The notes: a model not told the origin generated them from the letters alone. Counted from the first letter of the stretch, positions 24,536 through 35,108 are shown. The stretch is DNA of 64,000 nt from an uncultured Muribaculaceae bacterium (GCA_910578665.1 CAJTQU010000002.1:84703-148702), one strand, 5' to 3'. Translations and numbers: made by a program.

Positions 24536-27349
24536 ATGGTAAAACGACTAATCGGTTTGGTGATGCTCGTATGCGGCATATTCACCGTAGGGGCCCAGCA
24601 ACCTCAGCTGACACCGCTGCCCCTGAATCAGAAAGTACTCCATGGAACCCTTTCTAACGGGCTGAATTACTACGTAATGAGTAATCAGGAGCCTAAAGGA
24701 CGTGCAAACTTCTACATTGCCCAGAAAGTAGGCTCCACTCTTGAGACTCCCCAGCAGCTCGGTCTGGCGCATTTCCTGGAGCACATGGCCTTTAACGGCA
24801 CTAAGAACTTCCCAGGCAAAAGCATGCTGGAATATTTGCAGAATAACGGTATACGCTTTGGTCATGACATCAATGCTTACACAAGCTTTGATGAGACAGT
24901 TTACCGAATCAACAACGTTCCTACATCCAACGTCGCTTTGATGGACTCGGTGCTGCTCGTGCTGCACGACTGGAGCTGCGACCTGCTTCTTGAAGATGCC
25001 GAGATAGACAGCGAACGTGGCGTGATACAGGAGGAATGGCGCCAGCGTAATGATGCCAATACTCGCATGTTCACTGCCATGCTGCCCCAGTTGTATGATG
25101 AATATCAATACACACGTATGCCCATAGGCACTATGGAAGTCGTTATGAATTTCCCTTACAAAGACTTACGTGACTATTATCACAAGTGGTATCGTCCCGA
25201 CCAGCAAGGTATAGTGGTAGTAGGCGATTTCGATGCGAAGGAAATGGAGCAGAAAGTAATAAAACTGTTCTCTACCATATCTATGCCGGAGAATGCTGCC
25301 GAACGTACATATCCCCACGTGAGTGACAATGAAGAACTTCGTTATGTAACGTATGAAGATCCAGAGTTGCAGCGGACCACTGTCACTTTTTCTATAAAGA
25401 GTGACAAGATACCATTTGAATATCGCAACACTCTTCAAAACTACATGGGTAATATTGTGGTTAAGAACCTGATTGCCTCGATGATCAACCAGCGCTTAGA
25501 AGAACTTGCACAAAAACCAGAATGTGCTTTTGCATATGCAGGTGTAAATTTTGGAGATTACTATGTTTCCAAGACAAAGGAAGCTCTGACTTTGATTGTG
25601 ATTCCTAAGACAGATGCCAAGGCTGCTTTCAACGAGGCTCTGGGCGAACTGCTCCGTTCTGCTAAGACCGGCTTTACCAATTCTGAACTTGCTCGTGTTA
25701 AGGAAGAATTCAAGTCCGGCATAGAAAAAGCGTATAACGAACGCGAGAAAACCAACTCCGATGCTCTCGGACAGGAAATAATCCGCCATTTTATTGACAA
25801 TGAACCGGCTCCCGGTGTAGAGGCTGAATGGGAAATTGCCAATCAAATGCTTCCCATGATTGATGTGAATATGCTGAATGGGGCAGTAAGCTCTCTTGTT
25901 ACTCCGAACAACCAGGTGCTAGTAGTGACACAGCCTAAAAAAGCTGGTATGTCATTGCCCACTCGTGAAGAGATGATGAGCATAATCTCTGGCAACATGA
26001 ACAAGCAGTTTGAGGCTTATGTAGACAATGTGATAGATGAGCCTATGATTGCCAAAATGCCCAAAAAAGGTAAAATTACAAAAGAGGAAGCTGTGCCTGC
26101 GTTTGGTGCGACAAAACTGACTCTTTCAAACGGAGCCACAGTCTGGGTAAAAACTACAGATTTTGCAGCCGACCAGGTTATGTTCTATGCCACTGCCCCC
26201 ATCGGTAAAACAGCTTATGATAACAGCATGGCCTCGAACCTTAAAGTTATGCCCCTGGCTATTGAATCCAGCAGACTGGGTAAATTTGATGTAAACCAGC
26301 TGCAGAAAGCCCTTGCCGGTAAACAAATCGGATCTTCGTTCTTTATAGAAAATTACTCTACCGGATTCAATGGTGCATCTACCGTAAAAGATCTTGAAAG
26401 CCTTATGCAGGTTATATATCTGCAGTTTACTTCGCTTAATCCTGACGAAACAACATATGCCGCATTCCAGGCACAATATGCAAGTATTCTGGCTAACCAG
26501 GCTACTGATCCTAACGATAAATTCTCACGCGAGGTGCGTAAAACATGGTATGACGGCAATATAATGGTTCAGGCATTAGATGCCAATGACTTGAAAAATG
26601 CTGATTATGCCAATATGCTTAAAACTGCCAAGCAGAATTTGTCTAATGCGGCTGACTATGACTTCATCTTTGTAGGTAATGTGGATGTCAAAACTCTTAA
26701 GCCTATGCTTGAGCAGTACATCGCAAGTCTGCCGGGTAATCCCAAGAAGACAACAAAGATGCAGAACAAATTGGTGACCCAGGCCAAGGGTATCAAAGAA
26801 AACAAATTTGATTTCCCCATGGAATCCCCGGCTGTTAAAGAATTTGTGGTTATCTCCGGCAACAATGTACCTTACACTGTGGAAAATGATGTTAAGATGA
26901 GCCTTATGGGAGATATTCTTGATATGATATACATCCGCACTTTGCGTGAGGAGATAGGCGGCACTTATGGAGCAAGCAGTTCTGGCGCCATTAATCCACG
27001 TACTGGCGAATGGTATATGCTCTATTCTTATGACACCGGTGAAAAGACCAAACAGCTTCTCGCAGACCGCGCAGTGGCAGATCTTGAGAATCTTATGAAA
27101 AATGGCGCTGATCGCGAAGACTTTAATAAGGTGAAAGAGGCTGCTCTCAGCCAGTTTGACATCAACACTAAGAAAAATGCTTACTGGATGAACATCCTTA
27201 ACAGCTACGCCACGCTTGGTATAGACAATTATTCCGCATATCAGAAAGCAGTTCAGAATCTGACTTTGAATGAGCTTAATACTTTTATGAAGAATCTGTA
27301 TGACGGTAAGAACCGTGTTCATGTAACGCTAAACGGAGTTCAAAAATAA
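24536..27349 (+). CDS. M16-family zinc metallopeptidase (pitrilysin/insulinase type)
   Basis: A 937-residue exported protein with a signal peptide (MVKRLIGLVMLVCGIFTVGAQ). The first M16 domain carries the inverted zinc motif HFLEHMAFNGTKN (HxxEH) near residue 80 and the distal Glu in ERGVIQEEWRQR about 70 residues later. A second, inactive M16 half follows from about residue 520 to the end, with a typical REEIGGTYGASSSG segment. Such enzymes degrade peptides in the periplasm. Normal length for the two-repeat type. A strong terminator follows. Confidence 0.93.
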   Translation: MVKRLIGLVMLVCGIFTVGAQQPQLTPLPLNQKVLHGTLSNGLNYYVMSNQEPKGRANFYIAQKVGSTLETPQQLGLAHFLEHMAFNGTKNFPGKSMLEYLQNNGIRFGHDINAYTSFDETVYRINNVPTSNVALMDSVLLVLHDWSCDLLLEDAEIDSERGVIQEEWRQRNDANTRMFTAMLPQLYDEYQYTRMPIGTMEVVMNFPYKDLRDYYHKWYRPDQQGIVVVGDFDAKEMEQKVIKLFSTISMPENAAERTYPHVSDNEELRYVTYEDPELQRTTVTFSIKSDKIPFEYRNTLQNYMGNIVVKNLIASMINQRLEELAQKPECAFAYAGVNFGDYYVSKTKEALTLIVIPKTDAKAAFNEALGELLRSAKTGFTNSELARVKEEFKSGIEKAYNEREKTNSDALGQEIIRHFIDNEPAPGVEAEWEIANQMLPMIDVNMLNGAVSSLVTPNNQVLVVTQPKKAGMSLPTREEMMSIISGNMNKQFEAYVDNVIDEPMIAKMPKKGKITKEEAVPAFGATKLTLSNGATVWVKTTDFAADQVMFYATAPIGKTAYDNSMASNLKVMPLAIESSRLGKFDVNQLQKALAGKQIGSSFFIENYSTGFNGASTVKDLESLMQVIYLQFTSLNPDETTYAAFQAQYASILANQATDPNDKFSREVRKTWYDGNIMVQALDANDLKNADYANMLKTAKQNLSNAADYDFIFVGNVDVKTLKPMLEQYIASLPGNPKKTTKMQNKLVTQAKGIKENKFDFPMESPAVKEFVVISGNNVPYTVENDVKMSLMGDILDMIYIRTLREEIGGTYGASSSGAINPRTGEWYMLYSYDTGEKTKQLLADRAVADLENLMKNGADREDFNKVKEAALSQFDINTKKNAYWMNILNSYATLGIDNYSAYQKAVQNLTLNELNTFMKNLYDGKNRVHVTLNGVQK

Positions 27350-27380
27350 CAAATAGTTTATTTGACTCACAATATGACGG

Positions 27381-27414
27381 GGCCGGCGGATGCATCTCCG
27401 CCGGCCTTATTCTT
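27381..27414 (+). terminator. Rho-independent terminator after the M16 peptidase gene
   Basis: A 10-bp GC-rich stem (GGCCGGCGGA at 27381-27390 pairing with 27397-27406), 6-base loop, then a T-rich tail TTATTCTT. Confidence 0.85.
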
Positions 27415-27427
27415 AAAACTATTGTCA

Positions 27428-27459
27428 TTTGGGAGTTCAATGAATTTTCAGTAACTTTG
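27428..27459 (+). promoter_or_regulatory. Consensus promoter for the M3 peptidase gene
   Basis: TTTG at 27428-27431, 20-base spacer, TAACTTTG at 27452-27459. Transcription would start near 27466, giving a short leader before ATG 27484. Confidence 0.8.
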
Positions 27460-27483
27460 TACAAATAAACAGCTAAACAACTA

Positions 27484-29622
27484 ATGAGAAATTTTTTAGG
27501 TGGCTGCTTAGCCACGCTTGCATTTATGACTGCGACATCAGCACAGGCGCGGACGAACCCGTTTCTGGAAGAAAACAAACTGCCTCACGCGGCAGTGCCT
27601 TTTGACAAAATTCAGATAAATGACTATGAGAGTGCTATGCGTGAGGCAATGAAGATGCAGAACCAGGCTCTTGACGCGATTGTAATGCAACGTAGCACGC
27701 CTACGTTTGAAAATACAATTGTGCCTTACGAAAAGAGTGGTGACGCTCTCGGCAATGTATTGCTGACCATGAGTAACCTTGAAAGTGCTTTGGGAGATCC
27801 TGAGCTACAGGCTGTGGTTACCAAGGTAACGCCGATGCTTTCAGAACACAGCACCAACATAATGCTTAACGAAGCATTGTGGCAGCGTATAAAATTTGTA
27901 TATGATAACATGGATAAGGATAAAAGCCTGACTGCAGAAGACCGGCGCCTTACCCAGGAGGTATACAAGGATTTTGTAGAAAACGGTGCTAATCTCCAGG
28001 GTGCGGCTCGCGAGAAATACCGCAAACTAACTGCCGAACTTTCTGATCTGCAGGTAAAATTCTCCCAGAATCTATCTAACGACATGAAGAATCCTGACCG
28101 CCGTCTGTGGCTAACAGCAGACCAGCTTGCCGGCCTGCCTGAAAGCGCTATTGCAGCCGCACGCCAGGAAGCAGCCGAAGTGCTTAAGGCGGAAGGTAAG
28201 AAAGATGACGGAACACAGTATCTGTTCACTGTGTATTTCCCCTCTTACAGTCCCTTTATAAAATATGCGTCTGACCGTGATTTGCGTAAAAAGATGTATG
28301 TGCTGTATAATTCTCGCAACCAGGGTGGAAAATATGACAATTCACAGATTCTCAAAGATATTGTAAATATCCGTCTTGAAATTGCCAATCTGTTTGGCTA
28401 TAAGAATTATGCCGAGTATGCGCTCAACCGCCGTATGGCGAAAAACGCAGGCAATGTGCGCAAAATGCTGGACGAACTGCAGGAAGCTTATTACCAGCCG
28501 ATGCAGGACGAGCTGAAAGCAATAACAGAGTTCGCACGCCAGACAGAAGGAAATGATTTTAATCTTGAAGCCTGGGACTATTCCTATTGGAGCGACAAAC
28601 TGAAAAATGCGAAATATTCTTTTAATGACGAAGATATGCGTCCGTATTTTGAACTAGACAATACGGTTAAGGGCGTATTTGGCCTGGCAACTTCGCTTTA
28701 TGGCTATACATTTAAGGAGAACAAGGATGTGCCGGTTTATCACCCTGATGTCAAAGCATATGATGTTTTTGAGAAAGACGGTAAATACCTTGGCATGCTT
28801 TACACCGATTTCTATTACCGTCCGGGTAAAGCTCCTGGCGCGTGGATGACAGAGTACCGCGGCGAATATATTGATGAGAATGGAAAACGTGTCGAGCCGC
28901 TCATCTCTATAGTTATGAATTTCTCTAAGCCCACTGGTGACGAGCCTGCGCTGCTTACTCCATACGAAGTGGAAACATTCCTCCACGAGTTTGGCCACGC
29001 TCTTCACGGACTTTCGGGAAAAGCCAAGTATCAGAGCCAGGGAGGCACAAACGTTTATCGCGATTTCGTAGAGCTGTTCTCACAGTTTAACGAGAACTAT
29101 ATGACACAGAAGAAATTCCTTGACAGCTTCGCACGTCATTATAAAACAGGTAAAAAGATGCCCCAGAGCCTGATTGATAAATTTATAAAGGCGAGCCAGT
29201 ATGGAGCGGCCTTTGCCTGTGTCCGTCAGTTGAATTTCGGTAATCTTGACATGGCTTACCATAGTATTGAGTCTACTATGCGTGCCAGCGATGATGTGGC
29301 CTGTTTCGAGGCAGCAGCAGTAGCTCCTGTTAAGACATTCGACAATCTTGCCGGTACCATGATAAGTCCTTCATTCGGACATATTTTCTCAGGAGGATAT
29401 GCCGCCGGCTATTATGGCTATAAATGGGCTGAAGAACTGGATGCCGATGCTTTTGCTGCATTCCTGGAGGCTGGCAACATCTATGATAAAAAGACGGCTG
29501 CTAAATTCTTGAAGATGCTTCAAAGTGGTAATTCAGAAGACCCCGAAGTGCTTTATGAGGAATTCCGCGGACGTCCGGCCACTGTAGACGCACTGCTGAA
29601 ACGTGACGGTCTTAAGAAATAA
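27484..29622 (+). CDS. M3-family metallopeptidase (peptidyl-dipeptidase Dcp-like)
   Basis: A 712-residue zinc peptidase that removes dipeptides or cleaves short peptides. The N-terminus (MRNFLGGCLATLAFMTATSAQA) is a signal peptide, so it works in the periplasm. The catalytic site FLHEFGHALHG (HExxH) lies in the C-terminal third, with the third ligand Glu expected about 25 residues further. The final part (SGGYAAGYYGYKWAEELDADAF) is the usual substrate-binding segment of Dcp. Transcribed from its own consensus promoter and followed by a hairpin terminator. Confidence 0.93.
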   Translation: MRNFLGGCLATLAFMTATSAQARTNPFLEENKLPHAAVPFDKIQINDYESAMREAMKMQNQALDAIVMQRSTPTFENTIVPYEKSGDALGNVLLTMSNLESALGDPELQAVVTKVTPMLSEHSTNIMLNEALWQRIKFVYDNMDKDKSLTAEDRRLTQEVYKDFVENGANLQGAAREKYRKLTAELSDLQVKFSQNLSNDMKNPDRRLWLTADQLAGLPESAIAAARQEAAEVLKAEGKKDDGTQYLFTVYFPSYSPFIKYASDRDLRKKMYVLYNSRNQGGKYDNSQILKDIVNIRLEIANLFGYKNYAEYALNRRMAKNAGNVRKMLDELQEAYYQPMQDELKAITEFARQTEGNDFNLEAWDYSYWSDKLKNAKYSFNDEDMRPYFELDNTVKGVFGLATSLYGYTFKENKDVPVYHPDVKAYDVFEKDGKYLGMLYTDFYYRPGKAPGAWMTEYRGEYIDENGKRVEPLISIVMNFSKPTGDEPALLTPYEVETFLHEFGHALHGLSGKAKYQSQGGTNVYRDFVELFSQFNENYMTQKKFLDSFARHYKTGKKMPQSLIDKFIKASQYGAAFACVRQLNFGNLDMAYHSIESTMRASDDVACFEAAAVAPVKTFDNLAGTMISPSFGHIFSGGYAAGYYGYKWAEELDADAFAAFLEAGNIYDKKTAAKFLKMLQSGNSEDPEVLYEEFRGRPATVDALLKRDGLKK

Positions 29623-29649
29623 TACACTCTAATCTCCTAACTTTACCTT

Positions 29650-29683
29650 ACCCACAGCGGCTCAAGCCGTTGTGGGTATTTTC
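29650..29683 (+). terminator. Terminator hairpin after the M3 peptidase gene
   Basis: A 12-bp stem with one G-U pair (29650-29661 with 29666-29677), 4-base loop TCAA, then ATTTTC. It overlaps the upstream in-frame start considered for dihydroorotase, which supports the later ATG at 29699. Confidence 0.75.
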
Positions 29684-29698
29684 AAACATAGATTCCGT

Positions 29699-31045
29699 AT
29701 GCAACTCTTAATATATAATGGAATTTTGATAAATGAAGGGCGAAAATCCGAAGGTTATCTTATAATTTCAGAAGACGGTATAATCGAATGTGTGGGGGAG
29801 GGCATGCCTTCTTCTGAGCTGATTAATTCATTCAACGGTAATGTCCATGATCTAAACGGGCACTGGCTGATACCGGGTGTTATCGATTCACATGTGCATT
29901 TTCGCGAACCGGGACTTACTCAGAAAGCGGACATATATTCAGAAAGCAGGGCCGCTGTAGCCGGAGGAGTTACCTCGTTTATGGAAATGCCTAATACCAA
30001 TCCGGCAACAGTATCGGCAGAGGCATTAGACACGAAAGCAGAATCCGCGTCAAAGCACTCGGTAGCTAACTATAGCTTTTATATCGGTGCTACAAATAAT
30101 AACATAAGCGTTCTCCGACAGATTGATTATACCAAGGTGCCGGGCATAAAGGTTTTTATGGGTTCTTCTACAGGAGGAATGCTTGTTGATGGCGGTAATG
30201 CCTTAGAAGATATTTTTTCAATACCGACACTTATTGCAGTGCATTGCGAGGATGAAAGCATCATAAAGGATAATATAAATAGAATAACGGCTCTATATCC
30301 CCAGGGCTGTGTACCAGTCAGATGGCATCCCTCTATAAGATCTGAGCTCGCATGCTATACATCCACGAAAAAAGCTATTGATTATGCATCCAAGTACAAT
30401 TCAAGGTTGCATATTATGCATCTGACAACAGAGCAGGAAATAGCTCTTATAAGAGACTGCGGACCGAATATGACGGCCGAGGTATGTGTGGCACATCTGC
30501 TATTCAGTGACGCGGACTACGATACTCTCGGTACCCGTATCAAGTGTAATCCGGCTGTAAAAAGCATAGTGCATCGTGATGCTTTAAGGGCTGCTGTACG
30601 CGATAATACTATCTGTACAATCAGCACTGATCACGCGCCCCACACTTTGCAGGAGAAACAAGGAGATGCTCTCACAGCCCCGTCCGGTATGCCGATGATA
30701 CAGTTCTCTTTAACATCTATGATTGATCTCGCATGTCAAGGTGTGTTCACGATTGAAGATGTAGTTGATAAAATGTGTCATGCCCAGGCTTCTCTATATG
30801 GAATAGAGAAACGCGGCTTTTTACGCAAAGGATATTACGCTGACATGGTAGAGATTGATCCTTGTGAAACCACGGTGATATCTGCGCCTGCCATACTTAG
30901 CAAGTGTGCCTGGAGTCCCTTGGAGGGAAGAACATTGCGGTCCAAAATAAAAGGCACGTGGGTCAATGGCGCTAAAATCTATGATGACACACATGGGATT
31001 AACGAATCCTTACGCCGCCCCATGCCATTACGTTTCATACGATAA
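29699..31045 (+). CDS. pyrC: Dihydroorotase (class I)
   Basis: Third step of de novo pyrimidine synthesis: cyclises carbamoyl aspartate to dihydroorotate. The 448-residue amidohydrolase shows DSHVHFREPGLTQKAD with the HxH metal pair, EMPNTNP, KVFMGSSTG with the expected carboxylated Lys, VHCEDE, LHIMHLTTEQE and STDHAPHT with the catalytic Asp. These are class I (PyrC-type, bimetal) features. I use ATG 29699 since an upstream start at 29672 lies within the preceding terminator. No promoter box is visible in the short gap, so partial readthrough from the peptidase gene may be used. Confidence 0.94.
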   Translation: MQLLIYNGILINEGRKSEGYLIISEDGIIECVGEGMPSSELINSFNGNVHDLNGHWLIPGVIDSHVHFREPGLTQKADIYSESRAAVAGGVTSFMEMPNTNPATVSAEALDTKAESASKHSVANYSFYIGATNNNISVLRQIDYTKVPGIKVFMGSSTGGMLVDGGNALEDIFSIPTLIAVHCEDESIIKDNINRITALYPQGCVPVRWHPSIRSELACYTSTKKAIDYASKYNSRLHIMHLTTEQEIALIRDCGPNMTAEVCVAHLLFSDADYDTLGTRIKCNPAVKSIVHRDALRAAVRDNTICTISTDHAPHTLQEKQGDALTAPSGMPMIQFSLTSMIDLACQGVFTIEDVVDKMCHAQASLYGIEKRGFLRKGYYADMVEIDPCETTVISAPAILSKCAWSPLEGRTLRSKIKGTWVNGAKIYDDTHGINESLRRPMPLRFIR

Positions 31046-31064
31046 TTAATTTAAAAATAAATAG

Positions 31065-31098
31065 TTCCGCCTGTGAAAACTTTTATTTACAGGCGGAA
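31065..31098. terminator. Bidirectional terminator between pyrC and the histidine phosphatase gene
   Basis: TTCCGCCTGT at 31065-31074 pairs with ACAGGCGGAA at 31089-31098, extended by a few A-T/G-T pairs inside. It sits between the two convergent stop codons and can serve both. Confidence 0.75.
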
Positions 31099-31112
31099 TT
31101 ATTACTGTGTGG

Positions 31113-32387
31113 TTACTGGCCGATTATCTTTTTATAGTAAGTTCTGACATCATCCCAGTGATAATAAGGATACTGGTATGGTGGTATGGGAATGGAAGTT
31201 TCACGCTCATTTAGCATAAATTTAACAAGGATATCTTTAGGATTTTTCTTGTTTCGGAAAAACACCAATTGTATGTTGCCTGCCATGGGAGCAATCTTCC
31301 AGTCAGAGAATGCCTCATGAAAATTCTCTTGTTCTCCGGTAACCAAGTCACAATTCTTAAGATGCAAGGCTGCTGCCAGAGGGATTAGATTGCCATCATG
31401 TCCGAATCTCAGATCTGCGGCACAACGCCCGGATGATAATGCCTTGTCTGCGCTTTCTATTATATTTGCTACTAACGGATACGCATTTGATACAACTTTA
31501 TCGCCATTTCCGGCAAATACCCCGTCATTTACATAAAAAACATAATTGAAACACTGCCAGAGATTGAATAATTCGTCAGGGGTGAATATATCGTAAAACG
31601 ACATACGGGTTTCCACATTCTGCATATCTGAAGCAATCCAGTACAGCCCCCACATCAGTTCTTCGGGATTAACAAAATCCGAGACATAGGAACTGTCTGA
31701 AAATAGCGAGGTAATAAGACGGTCTGGCTTAGTATGATGTTCTTTAAACTTGCGATACTTTTCTTTCCACTTGCCATTGATGGTATATTCGTGGTGGTCA
31801 TCCGAATGATAACACAGATATGGCATATAACGCTGAGAAGATTCCCGTTCTATACTCAGAGACGGATTGAACTCCTTAAGACCCTCGCAAAATGCAGCCA
31901 TAGAGAGTATGCAGCGCGGAACAAGTGTGCTCCTTGCCGTGATACAGGCATTCTTGTCATTAAATATCTTCGGATATGACTTGGCCATTCTTTTAGCTAT
32001 ATCCTTATGCTGACGCGCGCCGAGAGGGGTAAGGTCTCCGCCTCGGCCACGGGTTTCAAGCATCAACGTGTCTATCCGGTGCATAACGTCTTTACCCAAC
32101 GAGGTGAGCGCTCCGGTCTTGTCGGCATTATGCAGGACATCGGCAACACTGGCATAATCTCTGTCAGAGATAAGATAGCGTGACCCGTGACGTCCGTAAT
32201 GGCTTATATATACAGGTTCGTAACCATTCGGTACTGGTGTGTTGTCAGACTCGGTGACAGGATATGCGTAATACACGCCGCCAGTGCGGTTTAGATCGGC
32301 TATTACTTCACTGTATGTCGTTTGCCCTACAGCTGTTATTCCGACACACGCGAGAATGCATGAGATAAAAAGTCTGCCTTTTTTCAT
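31113..32387 (-). CDS. Histidine-type acid phosphatase (phytase/MINPP-like), exported
   Basis: A 424-residue protein with a signal peptide (MKKGRLFISCILACVGITAVGQ). The branch-2 histidine phosphatase signature is visible as HYGRHGSRYL (phospho-His nucleophile) near residue 67 and the C-terminal proton donor region RFGHDGNLIPLAA. The HD.N form and overall layout resemble multiple-inositol-polyphosphate phosphatase-like proteins, which gut Bacteroidota use to release phosphate from phytate. The actual substrate is inferred. It is the last gene of a run hisS - DUF3843 gene - this gene with gaps of 2 and 6 bases. Confidence 0.85.
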   Translation of the reverse strand: MKKGRLFISCILACVGITAVGQTTYSEVIADLNRTGGVYYAYPVTESDNTPVPNGYEPVYISHYGRHGSRYLISDRDYASVADVLHNADKTGALTSLGKDVMHRIDTLMLETRGRGGDLTPLGARQHKDIAKRMAKSYPKIFNDKNACITARSTLVPRCILSMAAFCEGLKEFNPSLSIERESSQRYMPYLCYHSDDHHEYTINGKWKEKYRKFKEHHTKPDRLITSLFSDSSYVSDFVNPEELMWGLYWIASDMQNVETRMSFYDIFTPDELFNLWQCFNYVFYVNDGVFAGNGDKVVSNAYPLVANIIESADKALSSGRCAADLRFGHDGNLIPLAAALHLKNCDLVTGEQENFHEAFSDWKIAPMAGNIQLVFFRNKKNPKDILVKFMLNERETSIPIPPYQYPYYHWDDVRTYYKKIIGQ

Positions 32388-32393
32388 ATTTAA

Positions 32394-33665
32394 TCAGTCA
32401 TCTCCACGATAATATTCCTGTAAATACACTCGTGACAAAAAATCCCAATTGGCAGCCACCAGCCGGTTAGAATTTTCTGTATCCCCGTCGGCATCAATTA
32501 CCTGCGCTGACTCAGGGAAACGTGCATCTGGCAGATACCCGTTGCTGCATATATATCTAAGCATGTCTCCAGGGCATACCGCGCGCTGGCTCAGCAGGTT
32601 GAAAGCAAACTTGCAGGCGTGTTCCCTGTCATATAGCGGATTGAGGGGATGTTTTATGCATTTAGCTATGTTTTTGGCTACCATAAGTCCTTTGTCAGAA
32701 GTAACCATTAACACAAAATCCGAATGATTCTTAAAAGAAGGCAGATGTTCCTCTCCTGCTTCCCATCCCATACCGTCAATAAAGAAAGTATTTAATTCTT
32801 CATATGTTTTGACAAACCTTATGACTTCACCGTTATTGGCTTTGATAAAAGCTGTGTAATACGGATGCTCTTTCTTTTCTTTGTCTGACACGGCATTGCT
32901 TTTTCGAGGCTGCGGCATTTTGCCTTCTAAAATCAGGGTAAGCCATTCGCGCATATATAGGGCAAGAGGGCCTGTAGGCATCGAAGTGATTATCTCGTCT
33001 CGCATTTCCGATATTTGTCTGGCAGCCTGTTCGGGTGATTCCGCAGAATGCTGTATCTCTACAAAGTGAGAATATATCTGTGCATAAGTTAATTGGAAAG
33101 GCGGTATAATCAGCCAGTTTTTCCAAAATAACCACTGTCCGAGGTCATAAAGTGTTTGCGATGATTCAGGGTCATGCAGTTCGCAGTCAAACAAATCTTT
33201 ATAATGCGCAGGAGCCGTTATGTCATCATAACTGTCTTCTAGCACGGTGTATAGTTCTGATGCAAGGTCAAGCAAATCCTTGTTTTGCGGAGACATGAAT
33301 CGGAACTGCATGGAATTAAAAGCAAGCAGGTACCATACCACAAACTCTACATCAGCCAGATTAAGCTCGTACAGTGTGTAGTCTTCACTATCCTGGTGAA
33401 AAGGCACATAATTACCGTAGAGGCGCTTGCATTCGTTAATAAAAGAACGCCAAACTCCGGCATCGCTGATTATGTCCTGGTAATAACCTGTCAATCCGAT
33501 GCAGACTACTTTTTTAAGATCGTCCTGAGCCTCTTGAAAAAGGCATTTTTTATCCCAGTGACATAGTAATTTATTTGCTATGGCCAGATATGCCTTATCT
33601 GTTGCCTGTTCCACTTCGCTATCAGGTTGTGTAAAGAGGAACTGGCGCATTGTAATATCATCCAT
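32394..33665 (-). CDS. DUF3843-family protein
   Basis: A 423-residue soluble, all-helical-looking protein. The segments YYQDIISDAGVWRSFINECKRLYG and NLADVEFVVWYLL recall a Bacteroidota-only family annotated as DUF3843. No catalytic motif is evident and no function is known. There is no signal peptide, so it is likely cytosolic. It begins 2 bases after the hisS stop, so it is almost certainly translated from the hisS mRNA, as in other Bacteroidales where I recall the pairing. Confidence 0.7.
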   Translation of the reverse strand: MDDITMRQFLFTQPDSEVEQATDKAYLAIANKLLCHWDKKCLFQEAQDDLKKVVCIGLTGYYQDIISDAGVWRSFINECKRLYGNYVPFHQDSEDYTLYELNLADVEFVVWYLLAFNSMQFRFMSPQNKDLLDLASELYTVLEDSYDDITAPAHYKDLFDCELHDPESSQTLYDLGQWLFWKNWLIIPPFQLTYAQIYSHFVEIQHSAESPEQAARQISEMRDEIITSMPTGPLALYMREWLTLILEGKMPQPRKSNAVSDKEKKEHPYYTAFIKANNGEVIRFVKTYEELNTFFIDGMGWEAGEEHLPSFKNHSDFVLMVTSDKGLMVAKNIAKCIKHPLNPLYDREHACKFAFNLLSQRAVCPGDMLRYICSNGYLPDARFPESAQVIDADGDTENSNRLVAANWDFLSRVYLQEYYRGDD

Positions 33666-33667
33666 GG

Positions 33668-35029
33668 CTATTTAAGCTTCTCAATTAAGTCAGCAAGCGT
33701 CAGTTCGTTTTGCTCGCCACTATCCATATTTTTTAATGTCACCGTGTTATTGGCAAGTTCTGTTTCTCCGATTATTGCAACATAGGGTATTTTCTCTGAA
33801 TTGGCAAATCCCATCTGTTTTTTCATTTTTGACGTGTCAGGGTATAACTGCCCGGATATTCCGTTGGAGCGTAAAACTTTGAGCATTTTTAAAGCCTGCA
33901 TTGACTCGTCTTGTCCAAAATTGACAAACAACACTTTTGCCGCTCCTGAAAGGGAATCGGGAAACAGATCAAGCGCATTGAGCACGTCATAAATTCTGTC
34001 AGCGCCAAAGCTTATGCCGACACCGGACAAACCGGGCATTCCGAAAACTCCTGTCAGGTTGTCGTAACGGCCGCCACCTGTGATACTGCCGATTTCGACA
34101 TCAAGGGCCTTTACCTCAATAATGGTGCCTGTATAATAATTTAGCCCTCGTGCGAGCGAGAAATCTAAATCAAGCTGCGCTATATGGCCGAGTGATTCAA
34201 AAGCATCAACCACAAATTTCAACTCCTCTATACCTGCCATACCTGTCGGTGATGATGCTAGTGTCTGTTGCATCACACTCATTTTGGCTGCATTATCTCC
34301 ATCCAGAGTAAGGATTGGCCGGAGACGTTCCAGCTGTGCCGGAGACAGTCCCTTGGCCGTGAGTTCCTCATTTACCGCGTCAAGGCCTATCTTCTCTATC
34401 TTGTCGATGGCAACTGTAATGTCCACAAGTTTGTCCGGACATTCCAATATCTCAGCTATTCCGCTTAGTATTTTTCGATTATTTAATTTTATTGCAACCC
34501 GTATTTTCAAACGGTCAAACACATTGTCTATCAGTTGAAGCAAATCGGCCTCGTTTAGCAGCGAGTCTGATCCTACGATGTCGGCATCGCACTGGTAAAA
34601 TTCGCGATAACGTCCTTTCTGCGGACGGTCTGCGCGCCAGACAGGCTGTATCTGAAAACGCTTGAACGGCATTTGTAAGTCACCCCTATGCTGCACTACA
34701 TATCTGGCAAACGGCACTGTCAGGTCATATCGCAAGCCTTTCTCGCATAATGCGTTATTGAGCTTTGGTAGATTGCGTTGCAGCAATTCTTCATCAGAAA
34801 CGGACTTTAAGAAATCTCCGGAATTAAGAATCTTAAACAGTAGCTTATCTCCCTCTTCGCCATATTTACCCATCAGGGTGGACAGATTCTCCATCGCTGG
34901 AGTCTCTATACGGTGAAACCCAAACAGACGGAACTGCTCGGTAATCGTTTCAAAAATATAATCGCGCCTCGCCATTTCAATAGGGGAGAAGTCGCGTGTT
35001 CCTTTGGGTATTGAGGGTTTTTGTGCCAT
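33668..35029 (-). CDS. hisS: Histidine--tRNA ligase
   Basis: Class II aminoacyl-tRNA synthetase of 453 residues. Motif 1 region follows KGTRDFSP, motif 2 is [21 protein letters not shown], the His-specific loop is ARGLNYYTG, and motif 3 is GGGRYDNL...[12 protein letters not shown]-terminal anticodon-binding domain occupies about residues 355-450. Length is normal. A good promoter lies directly upstream. Confidence 0.96.
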   Translation of the reverse strand: MAQKPSIPKGTRDFSPIEMARRDYIFETITEQFRLFGFHRIETPAMENLSTLMGKYGEEGDKLLFKILNSGDFLKSVSDEELLQRNLPKLNNALCEKGLRYDLTVPFARYVVQHRGDLQMPFKRFQIQPVWRADRPQKGRYREFYQCDADIVGSDSLLNEADLLQLIDNVFDRLKIRVAIKLNNRKILSGIAEILECPDKLVDITVAIDKIEKIGLDAVNEELTAKGLSPAQLERLRPILTLDGDNAAKMSVMQQTLASSPTGMAGIEELKFVVDAFESLGHIAQLDLDFSLARGLNYYTGTIIEVKALDVEIGSITGGGRYDNLTGVFGMPGLSGVGISFGADRIYDVLNALDLFPDSLSGAAKVLFVNFGQDESMQALKMLKVLRSNGISGQLYPDTSKMKKQMGFANSEKIPYVAIIGETELANNTVTLKNMDSGEQNELTLADLIEKLK

Positions 35030-35057
35030 AACTTTTTTATGTGATTAGATATTTATG

Positions 35058-35089
35058 CAAAAGTAATGAAAAATAGCGGATCTGACAAG
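35058..35089 (-). promoter_or_regulatory. Promoter for hisS
   Basis: On the minus strand CTTG (35089-35086), 20 bases, TACTTTTG (35065-35058). The -7 box is consensus; the -33 box keeps TTG. The ATG of hisS is 29 bases downstream of the -7 box. Confidence 0.7.
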
Positions 35090-35108
35090 TATTATATCAT
35101 TTAGCAAA

